Positions 24,389 through 29,991 of a stretch of DNA of 29,991 bases are shown here, piece by piece; within the stretch, counting starts at the first letter, position 1; each line of letters starts with the position of its first letter. The stretch comes from DAIRDK01 sp035403225 (lineage in GTDB: Bacteria; Bacteroidota; Bacteroidia; Bacteroidales; FEN-979), in assembly GCA_035403225.1 (NCBI GenBank), contig DAONET010000029.1, positions 1 through 29,991 of the forward strand, given 5' to 3'. Under the pieces are notes generated by a model. It was not told the origin of the DNA. It did no database searches and saw only the letters and a list, made by a program, of their open reading frames with translations. The translations under genes were made by a program, and so were the position numbers.

Positions 24389-26050
24389 TCAGGAGAGATA
24401 CTTCCCGACGATAGGAAGCCGGCGCCCGGAACCGAAGGCTTTCGGGGATACCCGTAAGACCGGGGGTGATTGGTACCGTTTGTATTCGTTGGTGTTTACC
24501 AGCTTTAGCGCTCTCTTCACAGTTGCTTCATCAAACCCTTTCCGAATCAGTTCGTCAGGTCCTGCCCGGTGTTCAATGTATTCGAACAGGATCGGATCGA
24601 GAATGTCATATTCCGGTAATGAGTCGGAATCTTTCTGTCCCGGTCTCAGTTCGGCAGAAGGGGGTTTCGTGATCGAGTTTACCGGGATGATTTCCTGGCC
24701 GGCATTGATAAGGTTTGCCAGTTGATAGACCTGCGTCTTATACAAGTCGCCCAGCACCGATAAGCCGCCGCACATGTCGCCGTACAACGTGCCATAACCT
24801 ACGGCTGCTTCGCTTTTGTTCGAAGTGTTGAGCAGGATATACCCGAATTTATTGCTGAATGCCATCAGGATCACTCCCCGGAGCCGTGCCTGCATGTTCT
24901 CTTCGGCCAGGTTGAAAGGAAGACCTTCAAAATAGGGTTTCAGGGTGTGCTCCATCGCCGCAAACGACTCGTCAATGGGGACTTTGTGATAGCTCACTCC
25001 GAGGTTTCTGCACAGATCAATGGCATCGGTGAGACTGTGCTCCGAAGAAAATTTTGAAGGCAGCAACAAAGGCAGGACGTTTTCTTTTCCGAGCGCTTCC
25101 ACTGCCAAAACAAGGGTCACGGCGGAATCAATTCCTCCGGAGAGGCCGAGGGTGGCTTTGGTGAAATGCAGTTTCCGGAAGTAATCACGGATGCCCATGA
25201 CCAGGGCTGAACGGATAGATGATATCGAATCTCCCGGCCAGATGCCTGAGGCTGTGTCTGTACCTTCCTCGGGTGTCGGGCAGGCGATGGAAGATCCGGT
25301 ATCGACGGTCATTAGTTTTTCTTCGAATGATGGCAGCTGCTGCACGATCTCTCCGGAGGCATTCACCAGCATTGAGCCACCATCGAAAAGCAACTCTGTC
25401 TGCCCGCCGACGTGGTTGACATACACGACCGGCAGGTGATATTTGGCGGCATTCCGAGAGAGGATCCCGGTGCGTTCTTTCTGCTGCAGATAGCTATAGG
25501 GAGAAGCAGCGATGTTGATGATCAGGTCAGGCCCCAGTTTACTCAGTTCACTCATCGGGTCTCTTACATACAACGGGTTGGGACTGATGTTCCACAGGTC
25601 TTCGCAGATCGTGAGGGCGATCTTCCGGCCACAGCAGTTGACCAGTCGCGCTGTCTCCTGATTAGGTTCGAAATAACGGTATTCATCGAAGACATCGTAG
25701 TTGGGAAGCAGGGTCTTGTGTATCACATCGCTGATCTTACCGTCCTGCAGGAGAAAGGCCGAGTTAAACAACGGCTTCCCTTTCCCCGACGTATTGAGAG
25801 ACGGGGATCCCACGATGGCAGCAATGCCGGTACAGGCGGCTGCGATGCGGTCCACGCTCTCTTGTGACTGCCGGATGAAGTCATCGAACTCGAGAAAATC
25901 GCGCGGAGGGTATCCGCAAACAGATAGTTCGGGAAATACAACAAGGCTGGCTTTCTGATCCCTGGCTTCTGCAAGGACCTCAAGGATTTTCCGGGTGTTC
26001 CCTTCAAAATCCCCGATCATCAGGTTTAATTGGGCTAACGCGATCTTCAT
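24389..26050 (-). CDS. nadE: Glutamine-dependent NAD+ synthetase
   Basis: Last step of NAD synthesis: amidation of deamido-NAD using glutamine-derived ammonia and ATP. 553 residues, the two-domain form. The N-terminal nitrilase-type glutaminase has its triad at E41 (FPELSVCG), K112 (HKTLLPNY) and C149 (LTICEDLW). The C-terminal synthetase has the PP-loop SGGIDS at 304-309 and the conserved NTSNKSEAAVGYGTLYGD segment. It follows the outer-membrane-barrel gene by 6 bases on the same strand, so the two are probably cotranscribed. nadE next to gldB is a gene neighbourhood I recall from gliding Bacteroidota; here gldB is divergent, beyond the barrel gene. Confidence 0.97.
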   Translation of the reverse strand: MKIALAQLNLMIGDFEGNTRKILEVLAEARDQKASLVVFPELSVCGYPPRDFLEFDDFIRQSQESVDRIAAACTGIAAIVGSPSLNTSGKGKPLFNSAFLLQDGKISDVIHKTLLPNYDVFDEYRYFEPNQETARLVNCCGRKIALTICEDLWNISPNPLYVRDPMSELSKLGPDLIINIAASPYSYLQQKERTGILSRNAAKYHLPVVYVNHVGGQTELLFDGGSMLVNASGEIVQQLPSFEEKLMTVDTGSSIACPTPEEGTDTASGIWPGDSISSIRSALVMGIRDYFRKLHFTKATLGLSGGIDSAVTLVLAVEALGKENVLPLLLPSKFSSEHSLTDAIDLCRNLGVSYHKVPIDESFAAMEHTLKPYFEGLPFNLAEENMQARLRGVILMAFSNKFGYILLNTSNKSEAAVGYGTLYGDMCGGLSVLGDLYKTQVYQLANLINAGQEIIPVNSITKPPSAELRPGQKDSDSLPEYDILDPILFEYIEHRAGPDELIRKGFDEATVKRALKLVNTNEYKRYQSPPVLRVSPKAFGSGRRLPIVGKYLS

Positions 26051-26056
26051 TCTGTC

Positions 26057-26758
26057 TTAAAATAGAATGCCTATATTCAATTCAAGGAAATTCAGCACTC
26101 CTTTTTCTTTTTCTTCGGATAGTTGATTCGTGCCGGTAAACAGGTTGTTCAGGGAATTGCTGTAATTAAATCCGCCAAACAAACGGGTAGAGGCATCCAA
26201 TTTGTATTCCACTCCCACTCCGGCCAGTACTGATTCTCTCATCAGGGTCGTGGTAGAATTGATATTCTGTTCTTCGGAAACCGACTGTCCCGGGGTAAGG
26301 TCAGGGGTGAAATGGTCTTTTGCTGTAGCTTTCAGGCGGAAGCCGGTACCGAACCCGATCTGTCCGAAGAAAGACATCATCCCGAAAGAGTTGGTTTTCA
26401 TCTTCACCATGAACGGGATCTCCAGGTAGGTGAAGTTGCATTGGCGGGTCAGGGAGCCGCTCATGGGGATATCATCGACATCATACCGGTCAGGATAACT
26501 GATCTTACCCGAGGGGAAGAGAAAGGAAAAGCCAGTGGATATTGCGTAATGTTCTGTAAAGTAGAAATCGCTTACCAGTCCGGCCGAGATCCCGGCGCGT
26601 ATACCCTCAGATTCATAGTCGCTGGCATTCGGATTGATCCAGCAGATGGCGGGAGCGACCCTCAATCCCAATTTTACGGAGGAGGTCTTCTGTGCCGTTG
26701 TCACCACGGGAATCATCCAAAAGGTCGAAAAAATGACGAGCAGTGTTATCTTTTTCAT
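26057..26758 (-). CDS. Outer-membrane beta-barrel protein, PorT-like family
   Basis: 233 residues. A signal peptide (KKITLLVIFSTFWMIPVVTTAQ, cleaved around A22-Q23) is followed by alternating amphipathic strands with repeated glycine-aromatic pairs (GLRVAP, GISAGLVSDFYF, YAISTGFSFLF, FGQIGFGTGFRL, LFGGFNYSNSL). It ends in LELNIGILF, whose terminal phenylalanine is typical of barrels recognised by BamA. It fits the broad PorT/OmpW-like 8-strand group of Bacteroidota. True PorT is a T9SS component, but similarity visible by eye does not separate it from generic barrels of this group. Cotranscription with nadE is likely. Confidence 0.85.
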   Translation of the reverse strand: MKKITLLVIFSTFWMIPVVTTAQKTSSVKLGLRVAPAICWINPNASDYESEGIRAGISAGLVSDFYFTEHYAISTGFSFLFPSGKISYPDRYDVDDIPMSGSLTRQCNFTYLEIPFMVKMKTNSFGMMSFFGQIGFGTGFRLKATAKDHFTPDLTPGQSVSEEQNINSTTTLMRESVLAGVGVEYKLDASTRLFGGFNYSNSLNNLFTGTNQLSEEKEKGVLNFLELNIGILF

Positions 26759-26793
26759 GGTTTATTCATTTTACGGGAGCCCCGGCTTTCAGA

Positions 26794-26801
26794 CAAAATT
26801 A
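26794..26801 (-). promoter_or_regulatory. Predicted -7 element for the barrel-nadE operon
   Basis: The minus strand reads TAATTTTG, exact match to TAnnTTTG, 35 bases before the ATG at 26758. The -33 is not recognisable. On the plus strand a one-mismatch TAATTTTA at 26835-26842 may serve gldB. Confidence 0.45.
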
Positions 26802-26892
26802 AGGATAATGACCCTCCCGGCCGGGTAAAATCCATAATTTTATCAAAAAATAATCCACCAGTGAGACCGTTCATTGTTAATGTTGTTGATGT

Positions 26893-27885
26893 ATGAAGAA
26901 GCTATATTCTGTTTTTATGCTGATGCTGGCCCTGGCGGCTTGCAGCTCACCGGGCGACCGGCTGAAGGTGGATGTCTCGGACATCGGGATGCCTGAAACG
27001 GTGATCCGCCGATACGACCGTGACTTGTTCCGTCTGAACACCACTGATCTGAAGAACGAACTGGAACAGTTAAAATCGCAGTACCCGTTTTTTCTGAAAA
27101 CCAACCTCGACTCGATGAAGATCCTCGCTATGCGCGACTATCTGGAGAACGAACGGAACAAGGCTTTTTTCCGGGCCAGCGACTCTGTGTTTCGCGATAT
27201 GTCGGAGGTTTCATCCGGGCTGACAGATGCCTTCCGGCACATGGCCTATTATTTCAAAGGGTTTAAAGCGCCCCGTGTTTACAGCTACATCAGCGGAGGC
27301 GATTACCAATATCCGGTGCAATTTGCCGACTCCGTCCTGCTGATCGCCATCGACTGCTATCTTGGGAAAGGGTGTTATTTGTACAAAGATGACCAGCTTC
27401 CCCTTTACCGCGAACGGCGCGCCGACCGTGTTTACATTGTGTCCGACGCCATGGGCGCCATCTTTTCTGCTGTCTGCCCTTCAGATTTTCCGGGGAACAC
27501 CCTCCTTGACCAGATGATTCAGGCAGGAAAGAGGATCCTTTTTATCGATGCAATGATGCCCGAGACCTCAGGCTTCGTGAAGATGGGTTACACGAAAGAG
27601 CAGTATGAGTGGGCAGCAAAAAATGAAGAACATGTCTGGGCGGCCATTATCGGGAACAACCTGCTGTACAATACCAGCGGGCAGACCATGCGGACTTTCC
27701 TCTCCGACGGACCTTTCACTGCTGAGTTCTCGAAAGAGTCGCCACCACGGCTTGGCGAATACATCGGATGGCGCATCCTGCTTCAATACATGGAACGTAA
27801 CCCGAAGGTATCTCTTCTGGAAATCCTGAAAGAACGCGATGGACAGAAGTTGTTGACCGGTTCGGCCTACAAGCCGCAAAAATAA
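26893..27885 (+). CDS. gldB: GldB-like gliding-motility lipoprotein
   Basis: 330 residues. A lipoprotein signal peptide ends in LALAAC with the lipidated cysteine at C17, followed by SS, so outer- or inner-membrane anchoring is expected. The body fits GldB by its length and segments such as VIRRYDRDLF, CYLGKG, GYTKEQYEWAAKNEEHVWAAII, LGEYIGWRILLQYMERNP and the end KLLTGSAYKPQK. In Flavobacterium GldB is required for gliding; its biochemical role is unknown, and homologs also occur in non-gliding Bacteroidota. No gldC follows; the next gene is the YifB/ComM ATPase. Divergent from the barrel-nadE operon across 134 bases. Confidence 0.85.
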   Translation: MKKLYSVFMLMLALAACSSPGDRLKVDVSDIGMPETVIRRYDRDLFRLNTTDLKNELEQLKSQYPFFLKTNLDSMKILAMRDYLENERNKAFFRASDSVFRDMSEVSSGLTDAFRHMAYYFKGFKAPRVYSYISGGDYQYPVQFADSVLLIAIDCYLGKGCYLYKDDQLPLYRERRADRVYIVSDAMGAIFSAVCPSDFPGNTLLDQMIQAGKRILFIDAMMPETSGFVKMGYTKEQYEWAAKNEEHVWAAIIGNNLLYNTSGQTMRTFLSDGPFTAEFSKESPPRLGEYIGWRILLQYMERNPKVSLLEILKERDGQKLLTGSAYKPQK

Positions 27886-27951
27886 TTTTCATCATTCTGC
27901 ATTACCTTTTGGCATCAAACCGGATTAACGGGAAAAAAGTCTGGTTTGAGT

Positions 27952-29490
27952 ATGCTCGTCAAAACATTTGGAAGTGCAGTGTTCGGGATCTACGCGATCA
28001 CCGTAACTGTTGAGGTTTTCATCGATCTCGGAGTCAATTTTATGATGGTCGGCCTGCCCGACAACGCGGTGAAGGAGAGCCATCAGCGCATTGAGGCGGC
28101 GCTTCGGAGTATCGGATACAAGATCCCCGGTAAGAAAATCGTGATCAACATGGCGCCGGCCGATATCCGGAAAGAAGGATCGTCGTACGACCTGACCATT
28201 GCTGTCGGGATCCTGGCCGCCAATGAGATCATCAGTCAGGAAAAGATCGGTTCGTATGTGATCATGGGAGAGCTTTCCCTTGATGGCGGTCTGCTCCCGA
28301 TCAAAGGGGCGTTGCCGATTGCCATTGAGGCACGCCGGGCTGGATTCAAGGGAGTGATCCTGCCTGCTCAGAATGCGAAGGAGGCCGCCATCGTGAACGA
28401 CCTGGAAGTTTACAGTGTGGAGAACCTCGGTGAAGTGATCGCGTTCCTGAATGGGGAGAAGGAGTTGGAAAGGATCATCGTGGATACGCGAAAGGAATTT
28501 TTTGCGAGGTTATGTGAATACGAACACGATTTTGCAGATGTCAAGGGGCAGGAGAATATCAAAAGGGCATTGGAGATCGCTGCAGCAGGCGGACACAATG
28601 TCCTGTTGATAGGGCCGCCGGGTGCAGGGAAGACGATGTTGGCGAAGCGGCTACCCTCGATCCTGCCCCCGTTGACATTGCAGGAGGCGCTGGAGACCAC
28701 CAAGATCCATTCCGTGGCCGGCAAGATGTCTCGTCATACAGCGCTGGTCTCCGTAAGGCCTTTCCGTTCGCCGCATCATACCATATCGGATGTAGCTCTC
28801 GTTGGCGGAGGCGGGATTCCGCAACCGGGGGAGATATCCCTGGCACACAACGGGGTGTTGTTCCTCGATGAGCTGCCGGAGTTCAAACGTAATGTGCTGG
28901 AGGTGCTCAGGCAACCATTGGAAGACCGGGTAATCACCATTTCCAGGGCCAGGATTACCGTGGAATACCCGGCAAGTTTTATGCTCGTAGCTGCCATGAA
29001 CCCTTGCCCGTGCGGCTATTATAACCACCCGACGGTGGAATGCCAGTGCGGATCGGGAAACGTGCAGAAGTACCTCAATAAAATCTCCGGACCTCTTTTC
29101 GACCGCATCGACATTCATGTAGAGGTGATCCCTGTGCCATTCCGGGACCTCAGTGATGCTCGCCCATCGGAGAAAAGTGAAACAGTACGCGAACGGGTTA
29201 CGGCCGCCCGTCAGGTTCAGGAAAAGCGGTTTGAGGGAGTGAAAGGGGTATACTGCAATGCGCAGATGTCCGCGAAGATCCTCCGAAAATACTGCACTCT
29301 GGATGACACGGGTCAAACGATCCTGAAGAATGCGATGGAGAAACTGGGATTGTCGGCCAGGGCATTCGACCGTATCCTGAAGGTGTCACGCACCATCGCC
29401 GACCTGGATCACGCTGACGAGATCCGTCCGGAACACCTCTCCGAAGCTATTAACTACCGATCACTGGACAGGGACAACTGGGGAAAATGA
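27952..29490 (+). CDS. YifB/ComM-family Mg-chelatase-like AAA+ ATPase
   Basis: 512 residues, full length. The N-terminal ~190 residues form the ChlI/Lon-protease-like domain (VGLPDNAVKESHQRI, MAPADIRKEGSSYDLTIA). A Mg-chelatase AAA+ domain follows with Walker A GPPGAGKT at 221-228, Walker B LFLDELPEF, the cysteine-rich NPCPCGYYNHP and ECQCG insert, and a C-terminal Mg-chelatase domain (LSARAFDRILKVSRTIADL). ComM in naturally transformable bacteria is a hexameric helicase that extends branch migration during DNA integration; homologs are far more widespread than competence. The ATG at 27952 gives MLVKTFGSAVFGI, the family's usual start. A TACCTTTT at 27903 may be part of its promoter. Confidence 0.94.
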   Translation: MLVKTFGSAVFGIYAITVTVEVFIDLGVNFMMVGLPDNAVKESHQRIEAALRSIGYKIPGKKIVINMAPADIRKEGSSYDLTIAVGILAANEIISQEKIGSYVIMGELSLDGGLLPIKGALPIAIEARRAGFKGVILPAQNAKEAAIVNDLEVYSVENLGEVIAFLNGEKELERIIVDTRKEFFARLCEYEHDFADVKGQENIKRALEIAAAGGHNVLLIGPPGAGKTMLAKRLPSILPPLTLQEALETTKIHSVAGKMSRHTALVSVRPFRSPHHTISDVALVGGGGIPQPGEISLAHNGVLFLDELPEFKRNVLEVLRQPLEDRVITISRARITVEYPASFMLVAAMNPCPCGYYNHPTVECQCGSGNVQKYLNKISGPLFDRIDIHVEVIPVPFRDLSDARPSEKSETVRERVTAARQVQEKRFEGVKGVYCNAQMSAKILRKYCTLDDTGQTILKNAMEKLGLSARAFDRILKVSRTIADLDHADEIRPEHLSEAINYRSLDRDNWGK

Positions 29491-29494
29491 TTTT

Positions 29495-29526
29495 TTAACC
29501 ACCAAGGCAAAGAAGGATGTACGAAG
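29495..29526 (+). repeat. Left inverted repeat of the GxxExxY cassette
   Basis: TTAACCACCAAGGC, then AAGAAGG and ACGAAG. It aligns with the reverse complement of 29913-29944 at 23 of 32 positions by eye. It starts 5 bases after the yifB stop, and its last 10 bases include the start codon of the GxxExxY gene. Confidence 0.65.
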
Positions 29527-29900
29527 AAACACGAAGGGAGATCCTGTTTAAACAGATACTGGATGCCTCATTTGCAGTACATACTGAACTGGGGCCAGGA
29601 CTGCTCGAAAGTGCTTATGAACAGTGCTTGTTCTATGAGCTTTGTTGCAGGAGAATAAAAGTTGAAAAGCAAAAAGGTATGCCATTGCTTTACCATGAAG
29701 TAAAGATGGAATTAGGATACCGCTTGGATCTGCTGGTTGGAGATGAGATCATAGTTGAGATAAAAGCAGTGGAGGCACTGAATGGTGTCCATCTGGCACA
29801 GCTCCTGACATATCTGAAAATCTCCGGCTGCAAATTAGGTCTGTTGATCAATTTTAATGTACGGCATTTAAAAGACGGGATCCGCAGAGTAATAAGATAA
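29517..29900 (+). CDS. GxxExxY family protein (PD-(D/E)xK-like fold)
   Basis: 127 residues. The family signature is G28-LL-E31-SA-Y34 (GPGLLESAYEQCL). Further on is a nuclease-like core: D71 in GYRLDLLV, E81 and K83 in IIVEIKAV, and Q95/Y99 in AQLLTYL, matching the D, ExK and QxxxY pattern of RecB/Cas4-type nucleases, with NFNVRHLKDGIRR at the end. The family is widespread, patchily distributed and of unknown function. The gene is bracketed by imperfect inverted repeats and its start codon lies in the left one, so the whole 450-base unit looks like a small cassette inserted after yifB. Catalytic activity is inferred from motif pattern only. Confidence 0.88.
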   Translation: MYEETRREILFKQILDASFAVHTELGPGLLESAYEQCLFYELCCRRIKVEKQKGMPLLYHEVKMELGYRLDLLVGDEIIVEIKAVEALNGVHLAQLLTYLKISGCKLGLLINFNVRHLKDGIRRVIR

Positions 29901-29912
29901 TCCATAGCGCGC

Positions 29913-29944
29913 CTTAGTGTGCCCTTATGTGCCTTAGTGCTTAA
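29913..29944 (-). repeat. Right inverted repeat of the GxxExxY cassette
   Basis: On the minus strand it reads TTAAGCACTAAGGCAC, then ATAAGGGCAC and ACTAAG, with internal repeats of the AAGG-nCAC type. It starts 12 bases past the GxxExxY stop and mirrors 29495-29526. Confidence 0.65.
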
Positions 29945-29991
29945 CAATAACCAACACCTATGCACTTCCTCCAAATGCTTGCTGTTACTGA

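Noticed and set aside
1..29991. CRISPR array, tRNA or rRNA genes, phage or secretion-system cluster, IS transposase
   Set aside because: I saw no regularly spaced repeats, no cloverleaf or rRNA-like segments, and no transposase or integrase. The only repeat-bracketed unit is the GxxExxY cassette.

Overview
The window is about 30 kb of gene-dense bacterial chromosome, almost certainly from a member of the Bacteroidota. Signs of this are a type IX secretion (T9SS) C-terminal sorting domain at the left edge, a GldB-type lipoprotein, a PorT-like outer-membrane barrel, the lineage-typical families DUF3822 and DUF2795, a MIP18-Mrp protein without its CxxC motif, and many upstream sites matching the Bacteroidota promoter -7 element TAnnTTTG. 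I read 24 protein genes. I see no rRNA, tRNA, CRISPR array, prophage or complete IS element. No gene-free stretch exceeds 300 bases; the largest gaps (about 130 bases, near 21.2 kb and 26.8 kb) are divergent promoter regions.

Layout, left to right. (1) 1-6.2 kb, all plus strand: the C-terminal end of a T9SS cargo protein, thioredoxin reductase, the giant FGAM synthase PurL, and an SDR oxidoreductase. (2) 6.3-9.9 kb: two tandem paralogous long-chain acyl-CoA synthetases. (3) 9.9-14.4 kb: holA (minus), then a solo HsdR_N-like nuclease-fold protein, an MgtC-DUF4010 membrane protein, DUF3822 and rsmD (plus), meeting a small DUF2795 gene (minus). (4) 14.4-17.9 kb, minus: cobalamin adenosyltransferase, pckA and an aspartate-type aminotransferase; pckA and the aminotransferase share oxaloacetate metabolism. 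(5) 18.0-21.2 kb: a small membrane protein (plus) converging on alaS (minus). (6) 21.3-24.4 kb, plus: a tight cluster M23 peptidase - MerR - alkyltransferase-like protein - Mrp, with start/stop overlaps, then a NifU-domain Fe-S protein. (7) 24.4-26.8 kb, minus: outer-membrane barrel followed by nadE. (8) 26.9-29.9 kb, plus: gldB-like lipoprotein, the YifB/ComM AAA+ ATPase, and a GxxExxY gene bracketed by imperfect inverted repeats of the AAGGCAC type.

The content is mostly housekeeping: DNA replication, translation, nucleotide and NAD synthesis, Fe-S assembly and lipid activation. The less ordinary parts are the inverted-repeat-bracketed GxxExxY cassette at the right end; two small proteins with a PD-(D/E)xK core plus QxxxY motif; a predicted promoter threaded through the pckA terminator hairpin; predicted leaderless starts; back-to-back divergent promoters; and four convergent gene pairs whose 3' ends touch or overlap. 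I did not find a clearly new multi-gene system.
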